This document shows positions 46,371 to 58,090 of a DNA stretch of 64,000 nt, in pieces (the stretch's first letter is position 1; each line of letters begins with the position of its first letter). Made by a program: the position numbers and the translations under genes. The stretch is from Ischnura elegans (taxonomy: Eukaryota > Arthropoda > Insecta > Odonata > Coenagrionidae), in the NCBI RefSeq assembly GCF_921293095.1, contig NC_060253.1, positions 74,065,992-74,129,991 on the forward strand, written 5' to 3'. Under the pieces are notes generated by a model. The model did no database searches. It saw nothing but the letters and a program-made list of their open reading frames with translations, and was not told where the DNA came from.

Positions 46371-48200
46371 TATTTCCAATGTATCGGCAATAGATCATTA
46401 AGTAGCGCTATACCTCGATGTCGAGGTGGGATCCTTTGATGAGGCATCTAGCGAGGGACGGACACACGGCGAATAGAATGTGACGCACGACTGGGACTTT
46501 TCGTCCTTCCCGAGGCACGTGGGGAACATGGAGGCACGGGTGGGAAAGCGAGTCACGTACGCAGGCGACAAATATGGTCCAACGCCGTCATCAGCAGGGC
46601 CTCCCAAAACGCGCTCCGCGCCTTCAATCATTTTTTTTTTTTGGAAACCGACACTGTGTGCTTTGGTCCGTTCTTAGAATCCGAACTCAAAGAACATGCT
46701 GTTTTTTCAATCGCCGCAACCCGGGCAACTTAGAGGAGAAATTTTTACCCTAGCCATAAGATACGTTGCGCTTTCTGGTCAATAGCGGAGGACCAGCCAG
46801 CGTTAAACCTTTTCGTGTTGGACCCGCAAGGTACAAATTGTGAAATTCAAACGAAAGAATCGATTGTCTTCACGTGAGTGTGTATTACACTTCTTTCGTC
46901 GCTATGGATAAGCTACAGCAAATATTAACGAGCTGTAGGAAGATACTCGTAATACAGCCATTAATAGCGAAACTTATCCCGCTAACAACGAAAAAAGTTT
47001 AGGAATAATTACTTTTAAGTCGCCTTCTATCTGTCCTGTTGTTAAAATTGGTATATGGAGCAATGCATGCGATGTAGAAGAAAAATCATCCATACATATG
47101 TTGGTGAGGTTGGAAAAAATTGTCAGATATGGATATTAACTACATATGAGATGATGATTAGTAATATTCAAAACACAAGATAGTAAAAATTATATGAATT
47201 AAGATGATAAGAATTAAATTCATTTTTTATGTTTTGAGCAAAATCCTTGCTGTAAAATAAGGCAAAAATCATGGGTAGTACAGAGCTTGGTGGAGGTATA
47301 CCGAGGAATATATGATTAACAGTACATTGATCGGCAAAAGTCGTATAATATAAGAAACAAAATGCACACATATCACAAAATTGTTTTTGCACAACGTTCA
47401 AGAGGTATTTAGTTTGAGGCGAATGCACACTCATACTCAAATTCGAACAAAATATGATATATATTACCTCATAGGTAAAAGTTGGTTAAAATTGAGGTAG
47501 AATTGAATCCTTCTAGGTCTAACATCTTTTCGACAGGAATCTTAAGTATAAACAATTTAACGCATGGCCAAAATAGGATAGCGCTCACAAAAAGGGCTGC
47601 TGATTGGATTCGAAAACACCCCCCACCCCCACCGGAAATCAATTTTTATGAAACCAACGCCGCGTGATTTTGTCCATTCTCGGAATACGAACTCCTGGAG
47701 GTATACGAGTATTTCCATAATTCAGCAAACAATAAATATAGTATACGATGTACTACACACAATCAGAGAAAAATATTCTCCAAGGAAGTTTTCTCAAAAA
47801 TAGAAGGCACAGCCGTGATTATAAACAAAATAATCCAATTCAACTCTTGGTAAGTTTGCTAAAAGAAAGTGCAGCTTTCTTCTTTGACAGCTATGCACCA
47901 GTCTTTTCATCGGTTCAAGGTCAAAATAAAATTTATATCTGATTGAAATTCACTTTTGTTGAAGGCATACAAACGCTGCGCAATAGACTGTTGTAATACG
48001 CTACTTTTTGTAATAATATGCAATGAAGTCAATGCCTCTATTGTAAATGGAATAACGTTAATAGAATTGCACGATATACATACCAATCTCAACTTTCTAT
48101 CTCCAGTCGACAGAGGAAATAAAATGAGCAAACACTGTCAACATCAAGCAGAAGATTTGTACTAAGAATAGAGCTAATTTGGAAGTAGAAAAATTAGGCT
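46371..48200. other. No gene recognised
   Basis: AT-rich. A GC-richer patch lies at about 46.4-46.8 kb. Short stretches near 46640-46690 and 47635-47695 (GAAACC.AC, TT.GTCC.TTCT, GAA..CGAACTC) look related, possibly traces of one more repeat. No gene supported. Confidence 0.4.
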
Positions 48201-48211
48201 ACCTAAGTGAT
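48201..48211 (+). repeat. LINE target-site duplication, left
   Basis: ACCTAAGTGAT, repeated exactly at 48474-48484 on the other side of the LINE fragment. Confidence 0.85.
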
Positions 48212-48473
48212 CCTCATGAAAACCTTAATAAGAAGACGGAACAACCTTATAGGCCACATCTTGAGACATGATGGCCAGATGAAGACAATCGTCGAAGGAC
48301 AAGTGGAAGGCAAGAATGGAAAAGGAAGACCCCGAACAAAATATATGGAACAAGTAAAGAGAGATGTGAAAGAGAAGAAATACGTAGGTGTGAAAAGATT
48401 AGCTGATATGAGAACTGAGTGGAGAGCTGCGTCAAACCAATCCTAGGATTGTTGACCAGTGATGATGATGATG
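48212..48473 (+). pseudogene. LINE 3' end, 5'-truncated insertion
   Basis: A 262-bp insertion flanked by an exact 11-bp duplication, the mark of target-primed reverse transcription with 5' truncation. It encodes the last 77 or so residues of a non-LTR retrotransposon ORF2: RRRNNLIGHILRHDG, VEGKNGKGRPRTKYM, KKYVGVKRLAD, then TEWRAASNQS and a stop at 48444-48446. Here the frame is open, unlike the copy at 5.7 kb. The 3' untranslated piece is only about 25 bases and ends in GATGATGATG, a microsatellite-like tail in place of poly(A). The reverse transcriptase and endonuclease domains are not present, so it makes no active enzyme. Confidence 0.85.
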
Positions 48474-48484
48474 ACCTAAGTGAT
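48474..48484 (+). repeat. LINE target-site duplication, right
   Basis: Exact copy of 48201-48211. Confidence 0.85.
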
Positions 48485-51400
48485 GAGGGAAATCATTAAA
48501 AAATTCATTCGCGAACGGGTTCTGTGTTCGTGAACAATAAAAGAAACAAGAAGAAATGAAAAGGGTGCGCATAGTTACAGATTACTAATGAAGTCTTAAA
48601 ATAATAATATATTTACTAACGAGGAAAAAAGACGAGTTGCAGGCTACAAAAGAACTCAAATTGACCAATTGTAGAAGGACGTGATATGACCAAATGAACA
48701 TCCTTCTCTGCCGAGGGCGATACTGGGAAAATGAATAGATGAAATTATGAAAACAATCTGAGTTAATAAGCATTACACGGAGAGGAATTCATGAATGAAA
48801 CATAAAAAATTGAAATTAATGTAATGTTACCATATTTATTTCCCACTTAACGAATATAAGAACAGCGAAAGCAAGATGCAAGGGGGTACGATAAAATTAA
48901 AGTTAAAATAATAACCAAAATAAATAAAAATCAGCCAAATAAACACTAAACAATCTCCAAATAAGTCAAAAGAGTAACTACATGAATCGAATCAGGCGAC
49001 CAATTATCCCACCAACAACTCACATTTAATTTACTTCGCCCCTTCCATACAACCAAGCTGAAACATATCGTGAAATATGTAACGTTTTCAAAAGCATTAG
49101 CATCCATTATCTGTTACTAATTAATCAGGATGAAACTGATAAATTTGTTTCCCTATAAATCCACAACAAGGCATGCAAAAAAAGAATTTCCACCGAAAAG
49201 TCAGAAAAACACATAAGTGCCATTACGAGTTATTATAGCATTATTCAATCGCATGCGGCCCACAGAGATCCTATACGAACCCCAGCCTACCTCTCGAATA
49301 TTCTAATTAATCAAACGTAAACGAGTTTTTCAAATAAATCAAACAAACACGAGCCAACCGCAGCGGTACAATATACGCCCACATTTCCTCTCAGTCAAAA
49401 AAACTCGAAAATAAATCATTTTCGAACACAACAAATCATGAATGGGGCATACAATCGTTCCGACAGGATAAATTTAACTTCCGCCTACTGAGTAAATCGA
49501 CTGACGGACGGGACACATACGTTTTCTCTGTGTCTAGCTCGACTTTTGTAGCCGTATAGATAGGGCAGCACCACAAAAGCCATCAATAACTAGGTAATGC
49601 ACAGAATTCTAACGATGTCCCTAAAGTCTCTTTCCAAAGTTCTAGATTCATTAATTTTTCCAGGGTATTGCTTATCGTTATCGAGCTCCACCAGGCTGTC
49701 ATAACAAGTGGGAATGAAAAGAGAATTTATTTCAGCGAATAGCGAGAAAAAAAATACAGATTAATGGATCGCTATTAAGAAGTAACGTAGCAGTCCTAGC
49801 TTACACATTCGCAAGACCAAAAAGCAATTATTACTATAGTACAATAAAAATGTTCATTATGAATATAAGGACTGGTATTTTTAAGGACAATGTACTTACG
49901 ATATATCATGTAATTGTTGTTAAAATAAACTACACTAGCATTTCATAATAATTTTACGGAATCATACCCTTCGAGCTTTTTTATAACCTATGCAATGAGT
50001 ACCGTTTCACAATTCTAAAAAACAAATCGTCTTCATAATCAATAAGTACAACACTAAAAGTTGCATTTTAGAGAAGAGGCCTTTTATAAATTTTTAGTCG
50101 GACAAAAAATATCGGCTACTAGTATAAAACAATATAGCTAATATACAGTGTTTTTATTAACTACATGGCCACAGAGCATTTCAAACACACGATCACCGTA
50201 ACTAATATTAAGCTAAATCTATAGATTCACATCAATGTTTCCATTGTATGGCATCGTAAAATTCATAAAAGATACACCAAAGGAGCCGATAAAAAAAAGA
50301 AATATCAAAATACGAAACCACCGAATTGGTAAGTCCTCAACACATTAATAGAGTCTAGAGAAATAAAGATAAGTACATTACCACATGAGTGAAGTACCAT
50401 CACGTATCATACCCAATCTCTTCCACCTACTGAGTCTGCGTATACAAATAACCATGCAGAAAAGGTAGACTTACCTACAAAGAAAAAAAAAACAATCACG
50501 GTCACTTTTGTCACAGGTAAATGTACTAAATACCTATGCAAAGAATCAATTTTCTATAATTACTGTTAAAAAGGGCATACTGATACTAGAACACTTTATG
50601 AATTGAATTATCGGTGTACTCGCCACATTCCTTTAAAGTCGGCATTGTAACTTTATTTTTGCTGTTCTCTTCGTTATTATTATTATTGTTTTTCGTTCAA
50701 TTACCCGACCTCGGTCCTGTAATTATACATATAGCATCGCGGTTTCTTTCTATTGAAAATCATGCTTACAGGAAAAACTCTAACAAAAGAAAGAAATATC
50801 ACCTACTATCGTGAACCTTGTGCAAGCCAAGAGGCAAGTGTTCTTTAGGTGGAATTTTTATTACTGTGAAGTATTACCGATACAGACGTAATGGAAAAAG
50901 AAAAACCAAATTTTGTGGCTTAATCTGTTTCATCGGAAGCGAAAAATTTAATCTTTCGGCAATAGTGAAAGCGTGAACTTGATATCGTTTGAACGAAGGA
51001 CATTCATGGTGTACTGTCAACGAGCAAAGTTACATTAGACGAAATAATTGTCAGAACGAACCCAGTGATAAATTCACGAACTAAAAAGCCTCAAAACAAT
51101 TATCTAAGTACACGATATATTTTACCAGCATCAAAATTGAAATAAAAACCGCGGAAATAAAAGATATTATTTTTCCAGGAGTAAGCACATTATATTTCGG
51201 GGGAGGCCGTAAACAAAGTATACTTGGAATAAGTGAAACATGTTTATCCTCTGGGAAATCACATATGATAGTATGAGAAAATAATGAGTAGCCCCATTTT
51301 TACAATGTACAACTAATAAACCAAAATAATGAAATATTTTAGTGTTTAAACATCGACTATATTAAATACCGTCCGTATTTACACGGAGGATCTTAATCCG

Positions 51401-51947
51401 TAAAATAGGTCCAACAAAAGCCATTTATCCACTCCACTCTCGTACGAATATCAATGCATAATAACAAGGCGGTGTCGCTTTCCTCAGAGGATCACTTAGT
51501 TTGAACACTTATTGCACCTTGTACATTGTACCGCAGGCAGGGAGTAGGTTCCAAGACGATAATCTTCCCACTTCATACTCCAAAGAAGAGAAAAATGAAT
51601 TGAGAAAAATCGTTCCCGTTTCTTCCAGAATTAGCTCCTCACACGCAGTTCGTATATCAATGGAATCACTTGCGGTTCTAGTAGGATTGAGTGGAAACCA
51701 TTAAATAATATATGATGAACTAAATTCTCTCGGGTTTTCGCGAGTCAGAAAAATTAAGGCAGCTTTAATTAATATTAGGGAATGCTGTATTTAGCTAGGC
51801 TGACTAAATTTTCCTGACGCAAACCCAAGAGAAATTCATTCAACAATTTAATTAATTCAAAAACAAATTTTCAACACATTGATCAAACTCTTGTAGCATT
51901 CTCAGATAGGTTTATCGTTATTATATAAGCCTGATGAGGCAGTTGTT
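48485..51947. other. No gene recognised
   Basis: Strongly AT-rich for 3.4 kb, with a short (TTA)n run at about 50676-50690. Frames stay below 70 residues. No repeat or RNA gene recognised. Confidence 0.45.
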
Positions 51948-52032
51948 TTTTTCTTTGTGGATTTTTCGCACAATTTGTGTTTTGCGGGTGACCCATAAAG
52001 TTATCCCAGTGGCTAGTATACTTAAATTAGAC
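51948..52032 (+). repeat. Dispersed repeat R4, copy 3
   Basis: TTTGTGGATTTTTCGCACAA followed by GCGGGTGACCC, AAAGTTATCCC, GTGGCTAGTATAC and TTAAATTA. The same order occurs in the copies at 20441 and, inverted, 22605. Confidence 0.65.
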
Positions 52033-52259
52033 AGTAATTAAGCTGAGAAAAGGAATTGGTAGCGTTGGTACACAGGCTATATCCAGCACTAGTGAGTAAT
52101 CTACGAAAATTAAAAACATCTTTTTGGAAAAAATTAGGGTAAACTATATAGATCCCTGCCTTTAGTTTTATGCAATCACATTAGTGTCACGAAAGATACT
52201 GTCATTTTGACTTCAAAATTTCATTAAAATCATGTAACAGATTAGATGAGGCAATTATA
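52033..52259. other. No gene recognised
   Basis: AT-rich spacer. Confidence 0.4.
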
Positions 52260-52348
52260 GGTAAAAACACACGGATTTGTTGGGCGGGCCGGATGAAATT
52301 GTGTGTCGGGCCGGATGTGACCCGCGGGATATGGTTTGAAGACCCCTG
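52260..52348 (+). mobile_element. hAT transposon right end, solitary
   Basis: The run GGGCCGGATGTGACCCGCGG, then GTTTGAAGACCCCTG, is the characteristic CpG-rich end of many hAT elements. On the minus strand the tip reads CAGGGGTCTTCAAACC. I found no matching left end nearby, so this is a truncated copy. Confidence 0.6.
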
Positions 52349-53047
52349 TACTAAAGTATACGGCTCCTAGCTTTTTTAATTCGATTTCCTAGAGCACTTC
52401 TTTTTACCCGAATAATACGTTTAAGCTCCAAACAATCACACATTTTAAAAGTTGTTTCTGGAATAAGGAGGAGCTAAAGAACTTCGGATCAATCGAAGTT
52501 CCCGATCCAAATCCGGCTGTCTCCGAGGGAGACGGACATTCGTATGCACTCGACGAACGAACCCAAAACTGCGATGGAGTAAACTGGAAAAGGGAGTGGT
52601 GGCGATTAATTTCCCCCAAGGCTGCGCGGAAACTTAATGACCATTTAAGGAGGGACCCCGCCTTCGAGACAACCCCTTCCTACCATTCCAAAAAAAACCA
52701 GACAAGGCAGAGGGACAAAAATCAAAAGAAAGAACCTACGCAATCTCTAAACTCATTCTGTCTGCCGAGACGGCGTCGATAAAAATTAAAACGGGTTCCC
52801 CAAACAGAATCCCACTCCCACCCAGGCTCCGTCAATTAAAAGAGACGGAAGAGAGGGATATGGGAAAGACGGAGAGAAAAAATGCCACGGTCGCACATTT
52901 CTCCGCCCAGAACAATTGTTTCACAACGAGCAGAGGAAGGGCGGTGGAGACAGCAAAGTGTCATGAAATCTAACTCAAAGCCTAAATTGGACTAGGAGAC
53001 TCATTCGAACCCAATAAAATATTAATAATGCTTTTGCAGAAGTTATA
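52349..53047. other. No gene recognised
   Basis: Contains a moderately GC-rich stretch (52.5-52.9 kb) without a convincing frame. Confidence 0.4.
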
Positions 53048-54030
53048 CGAGGGTTGCCCAGTAAGTAATGCACCACAATTATTTTCTCGGCCAACATCAA
53101 TGGTGCGAATTTGAAACGTTATGTAAATATTAACTGAAGTTTCATTAATGCGCATGCAAAGTTTCTGGCTTTTCCAACAGATAGCGTAGCTGCAGGACTC
53201 TTTCAAAACGGCATCTGTAGATTATGTACGTAACAAGCAGCGTGCCGTCATTGAATTTCCTAATGCAGAGAAAGAAACTGTGGTAAATATTCACAAACGT
53301 TTGTGCTATGAAGCATATGCTGTCATTAGGAGTACAGTTAGTCACTGGGCTCAGAGGACGAGGACTTCAGAAAGTGATTCGACGGTGCTCCAAGATTTGC
53401 AGCAGTCGGGGAGACCATCCGTGGCTGTCACACCTGACATGTTGCAGCGAGCTGATTTTGCCATTTGCGGATAAAGACTCGGCAGCTGGCGCTAAATCGG
53501 TCAATCAGCAGAGGAAATTGTTGCTTCCAGCGACTTCGGCACCATACCAGCCCAGGAGATGTTTTGATTCAACAGGATAACGCTCGGCCCCACACAACTT
53601 TGAGGACTGCTGAACACATGGAAAAATAGGGTTGGGCAGTGTCACCCCATCCACTCTTCAACCCTGACCTGGCTTCGTCAGACTTCCATTTGTTTGGGCC
53701 ATTAATGGGCCAAATGGGCCATTTGGGCCAAAATTAATTAATTAAATTAAATTAAATTCTCTACAGGATTCGTGGAAGACATTCTAGGGACGACGAGAAC
53801 TTGATTCACGCAGTGTAGAAATGTCCCCGTGGTCAGATCAAGGATTGATACCAACATGGCATACACGCCCTTGCTTATTGCTGGCTGACGGCCACAGAAA
53901 GTGACGGAGATTACGTGAAAAAATAGGGTGTGTAGCTGAAGCATCATTCTTTTTTGTGAGTAATTCTCATTATGTGCAGTAAATAAATAACGAAGAAAAA
54001 AACGGTGCATTACTTTCTGGGCAACACTCA
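53048..54030 (+). mobile_element. mariner transposon, internally deleted
   Basis: A 983-bp element with both ends. The left CGAGGGTTGCCCAGTAAGTA and the complement of the right end (TGAGTGTTGCCCAGAAAGTA) form a 27-bp inverted repeat, flanked by TA (53046-53047, 54031-54032), the standard mariner target site. Intact mariners are about 1.3 kb, so roughly 300 bp of transposase is lost. The stretch at 53696-53757 has expanded GGGCCA and TTAAA repeats. Confidence 0.88.
53225..53935 (+). pseudogene. mariner transposase, degraded
   Basis: Remains of the transposase that cuts and pastes mariner at TA sites. Landmarks in order, in shifting frames: YVRNKQRAVIEF then VVNIHKRL (N-terminal helix-turn-helix region, 53225-53305), RSTVSHWAQR, then QSGRPSVAVTPDMLQ (linker, about 53331-53450), TRQLALNRSISRGN (53475-53520), QQDNARPHTTLRTAEHMEK followed by a stop (around the second catalytic Asp, 53569-53625), GWAVSPHPLFNPDLASSDFHLFGPL (third catalytic Asp region, 53628-53705), and a C-terminal GDYVKK (about 53908-53925). 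The first catalytic region between SRGN and QQDN is deleted. Several stops and frameshifts make it non-functional. Confidence 0.85.
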
Positions 54031-54070
54031 TACATGAACATGGATATAAATTCATATGAATTGCGAAGAG

Positions 54071-54190
54071 AAAAAATTTACCCCAGGCCGGAAATCTAAC
54101 CACGGCCCTTTGGATTTCCGGGCCACTGCGCGGACCACTAAGTTATTCAGGTTCTCTAATTTCCATGGAAATTTTAATAAGGTTCAACGG
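54071..54190 (-). mobile_element. tRNA-derived SINE, copy 1
   Basis: On the minus strand: CCATGGAAATTAGAG, AGTGGTCCGCGCAGTGGCCC, GGAAATCCAAAGGGCCGTGG, TTAGATTTCCGG. It aligns with 54362-54485. The B box is eroded (GGTTAGATTTC) and the tRNA-like fold is recognisable only by comparison. Confidence 0.65.
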
Positions 54191-54361
54191 TGCTAGGTGT
54201 TAGGCCCTTATAGTCCATCAAGGATGCCAACGCGAGGGAACATGGGGCTCAAAGAAGGTCACTATCGAAGATTATCCCCATACCAGCCCTCATCGCCGCG
54301 CTTGGCAGTAAAAGTGGTTTATTTCAAATCTGCCGCATGAAAGGCGGTGATATTAACATAA

Positions 54362-54485
54362 ATTATCCTCAGGATAAATTCCCCTGGACCGGGAATCGAA
54401 CCACGGACCTCTGGATTTCCGGGTCACTGCGCAAGCCACAGTGCTATCCACATTCTTGAATTCCCATGGCAATTTTATCGAGGTT
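54362..54485 (-). mobile_element. tRNA-derived SINE, copy 2
   Basis: Minus strand: GTGGATAGCACTGTGG (A-box-like region), GCGCAGTGACCCGGAAATCC, then B box GGTTCGATTCCC and GGTCCAGGGG. It differs from the 42216 SINE family, so two SINE families are present. A related plus-strand scrap, GGTCCGTGGTCCGATTTC, follows at 54511-54528. Confidence 0.75.
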
Positions 54486-56518
54486 AACTAGGTCCTTGCC
54501 TAGAAAAAAAGGTCCGTGGTCCGATTTCTTCCCGCGGCAATTGACGTGAATTTCACCGCCGTTCTCGCGGCACGTTTTAAATACACCAAATGGGAATATA
54601 TGATTACTAATTTCAGGATACGGGGAGAATTAAAAAAGCGAAAAACAAAATGATAATGCACTCATTATTTTACCATATCATGCCACCCTCGCTCATAGAT
54701 TCAATCCGAAGGTTGGTTTGGAAGAGGGTACATGAGAACGTGCAAATTGCATCATGAGCAAGTGATTTCCACACATTCAGGTAAGAAGATCAGCTCCTTC
54801 CCCCGGGCCACCTCTTCCTTCGAGGATTTTTAACTTCGTAGTATCAGGGGGCTCCGAAATGTCCAGCAGGGTAGCGTCAGGAGATAATGAGGGCTCAAGG
54901 GGAGCCCTTCGAGGATACAACACATCGGGGCCGGGAACCAAGTCAGAGACTTATACGCCCGATCACCCGGGGAGGAGCAAATTGGAATATATGATGGAAG
55001 GATGGAGAGGAAGGATGGAGAGGAAGGAAAAAGGAAAGAGGCGCCGCTGCGATATGAGCCCGACGACGCCTCTGGGGTAGGATAAGTGCGGAAGGGACGG
55101 GACGGGGAAAAACAACTTAACGCTATAGAAGCGAAAAGGGCCCAACTAAATAGCGAAAACAGGCAAAGCCATTAATGTGTCAGCGATTTTAGAGGATTAT
55201 CCTATAAGGAAGAATAATCCATCGATTAAATCGCTAGATAAAAGCGTCAGGAGTAAAATTATTCGAGGGAGAAAGAATGCACTTAAATTGAAAAAGTACC
55301 GTGGGTTAACGGCATAAAGAGGCCTGTGAAATTCGTTACGCCGATGAGAAAATACAAGGAAAATACACATACACCGTTGGGATCCTTTTTCATGCAATGC
55401 TTTGCACGGACGTATGTCCGTTCTACCAGCTATGGGACGGTCTTTCCATCGGCAACAATTAGGCGCACAAGTTTCAATACAGCGGGCATAGGAAGGTTCA
55501 CATGAGTGCTTCAGACTAATTACAATAACAATTTATAAATTCGATTATTGTATTTTATGGCGATATATTAGGCACCATGAAAATACATTTATGTTCAATA
55601 ATAGTACCATTATCATCATTGGGTGCCTATGATAACTGTTGGCTCTGATGCGAAGAAGCCGAAAATTGCCAAACCCATTATCACATGAAAGCCGCAATGC
55701 CTCAGCAAAAACTTGCGTCCACACATTCAAGTACGTCTACAGACGTCTGTGCGAGCCAGAGACAACAAAAAACAATTAAAAGCATTGCGCCCAATTACAT
55801 CGCGCCTGAACCATAAGCGGAGAGAACTGTTCTTAAATACCCGTCACCCACACGACCGTCTTCAAGGACAGGACTAGTCTAGCGCAAAAAATGAATCTTC
55901 TTACACGAGAAAAACGAAAAAGAAAAAACATGAGCCAACATGACGGAGAATGGAGATGAAGGCACATTTTTCAGGAAGCAAAAACTAAGCACCATGGGCA
56001 CAGAATAATGCATGCTGAGAAACACGAAAAATGGGGAAATGCATGGAGGCGTCAAAGATGGATTTTTAAGTACGTAGTGATAATAGCAGTAAACATCATA
56101 CAGGGTGGAGAAAACATGTGTCACGAACTTTCAACCCTGGATAGATAATGCTAGCAGGAACCAAAATTCCTAATGATTTTTACGTCGAAAACGTACTGTA
56201 TTGAAACTACAGAAACTTTAAGCCAGGCGATCTGATTGGCAGCGAGTGTAGTGTACCCTGTTGCCGGATAGGTAGGATAAATCGTGATATCCGGCAGCAA
56301 ACGTTTTCGAACATTTTTAACGAGAAACCGCTGCAACGACTTCAGGTGGCATTTAGGAAGCGATTAATAGTTGAAAGCAATTATTATAGAAATCGTAAAT
56401 ACTTCACATCCATACGTTGATGTTACTTTTTCTTTGGGGAACGCGTTATGAGCAAGAGCGATCGATTCGTGCGCTCTCCACGAGGAGGGTAAGTTTCTTT
56501 CAAAGCCCATCATCTCTT
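54486..56518. other. No gene; short tandem repeat
   Basis: A GC-richer patch at 54.8-55.1 kb holds a tandem 13-mer (AGGATGGAGAGGA, two copies and a part, about 54998-55027). The 73-residue frame across it is low-complexity. Nothing else is recognised. Confidence 0.45.
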
Positions 56519-56638
56519 GCCAACGTCCATACCACGCTGAATACACCGGTTCTCGTCCGATCACCGAAGTTAAGCAGCGTCGGGCCCGGATAGTACTTGG
56601 ATGGGTGACCGCCTGGGAACACCGGGTGCTGTTGGCAT
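56519..56638 (+). rRNA. 5S ribosomal RNA gene
   Basis: A full-length 5S rRNA sequence of about 118-120 bases. The 5' GCCAAC pairs with the 3' GTTGGC to close helix I. The order ACCACGCTGAATACACCGGT, TCTCGTCCGATCACCGAAGT, TAAGCAGCGTCGGGCCCGGA, TAGTACTTGGATGGGTGACC, GCCTGGGAACACCGGGTGCT follows the animal 5S pattern throughout with no indel. The internal control region for TFIIIA and RNA polymerase III is present: the A-box part AAGTTAAGCAGCG and the C-box part GGATGGGTGACCGCCTGGG. A run of six T begins at 56641, a polymerase III terminator. It stands alone in this window rather than in a tandem array. I see no strong TATA element upstream. Either a dispersed functional gene or a recently transposed copy. 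Confidence 0.95.
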
Positions 56639-56640
56639 CA

Positions 56641-56646
56641 TTTTTT
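56641..56646 (+). terminator. Polymerase III T-run terminator
   Basis: TTTTTT directly after the 5S rRNA 3' end, the usual stop signal for RNA polymerase III. Confidence 0.75.
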
Positions 56647-57686
56647 ATTTTCGGAGTTCTTTTGAATAAAAAAAATCAGCAGTTTCCCTTCCAAATAAAC
56701 GCTGGGAGATGTACATATTGGAAAGATTTCCACTACGAAAAATCAAATGCCAAATTTTAACTCGTAACTTACTTTTATAAACTCGTTTTGTTATTTGTCA
56801 CCTTGTCCGGGTAAAATCTTGCAACTCACTTTAACCCACATCCCGATTAGCTTTCACACAAATTTTCAGTATAACGCAGAACCAGATGAAAATGCTATAA
56901 TCTAACACTTCAATAAGATTTTTAACTATACCTCGATTATTATTCAGATTATAAACTTGTGAGGGAAGATTAGTTCAAACAATGGCCACCAATATTCGAT
57001 GGCAGTTCTGCAATCATATAACTGCATCATCACATTATGAAACTACGAAATACAGTGAACTACAGTTAATTACATTTTCATTAACGCTAAGTGTAAATTG
57101 AGTGTTCTGGTGAATCATGCACCCGACGATTTTCGTTACATATGAAGCAATTTATAGAGAGAGACTATCACGCTTATAGAAAATGTATTGCATTCCTTTA
57201 GTTCGCGATAAAAATATTTATTACTATTTTGTATTATTATTATAACATTTAATACACTACAATTTCTGAATTTCTTCGCATGCCATGCAGCTTTATTGTT
57301 GTTCGACCGTCAAGATGTTACTTTAAAGTTTCCTTTCATACAAAAACCACACTTAACACCGATAGCGTTGGTATCACACCATTTATTTTCCAATATTTAC
57401 GACACCATTTCATCGCTCGCTTCTTTTTAAAACGTCCTGCAACTATTCCGCTTTAATTTTTTTTGTTCGAGTGCGTAGCTTCACAGCGGACATGACTGTC
57501 ACGACGCAATGTCGCTCGTCGTAGAGCAATTTGTATTAAACTAAATATTCACTCGCGTTTTCCATTTCACTTAAACACGCATGCACAATATCAGGCGGTT
57601 AATCCATTTCGCCGGCGGGGTTTTCTCCTTCCTTTTCTTATTCTTAGAAACATTATAAAAAAGCATTTGTTTATTTGATAATTATT
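56647..57686. other. No gene recognised
   Basis: AT-rich, no supported feature. Confidence 0.45.
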
Positions 57687-58090
57687 AACCCCCTTCAATT
57701 CAGTTTACTTTCTAAATATCATGCTCCTATCCCCTATTTATTTCTTCCGAGGTTCTTTTAAAATAGAATGACAGGTAATAAAATGATATTTTGTAGTCTT
57801 TAATCAACGTAGAACAGAGAAATTAAAAAAGATCATTGTTTCATAATGTTAAGTATCTAATTAATTACATCTAGGACACAACTATCGCTGCTCTTATAAA
57901 ATCATTTTAATCCTTCAAATACATCATATTTCATTGAATATGAGTTCTTTCTTTACGTTATGGATGTTGTAACATAGTTATACTTTCAAAATATTTACAT
58001 TGCTCCTCCAAATACGGCTAAAATGATGAAAAAATGAAAAAATAACTAAAATGATGACGAGCTTGACTCATCATTTTAGCGCAAGGGGAT
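57687..58090 (+). repeat. Dispersed repeat R3, copy 2
   Basis: Aligns with 14813-15125. It also contains TTACATCTAGGACACAACTATC, matched by the third copy at 58996. A local short inverted stretch, AAAATGATGA / TCATCATTTT, lies near 58018-58076. Confidence 0.6.

Noticed and set aside
48247-48435. Minus-strand 62-residue frame, and the similar one at 5737-5949
   Set aside because: Both are antisense to the LINE fragments, so their similarity to each other is a by-product.
53747-54103. 118-residue minus-strand frame
   Set aside because: Antisense to the mariner remnant and its flank.
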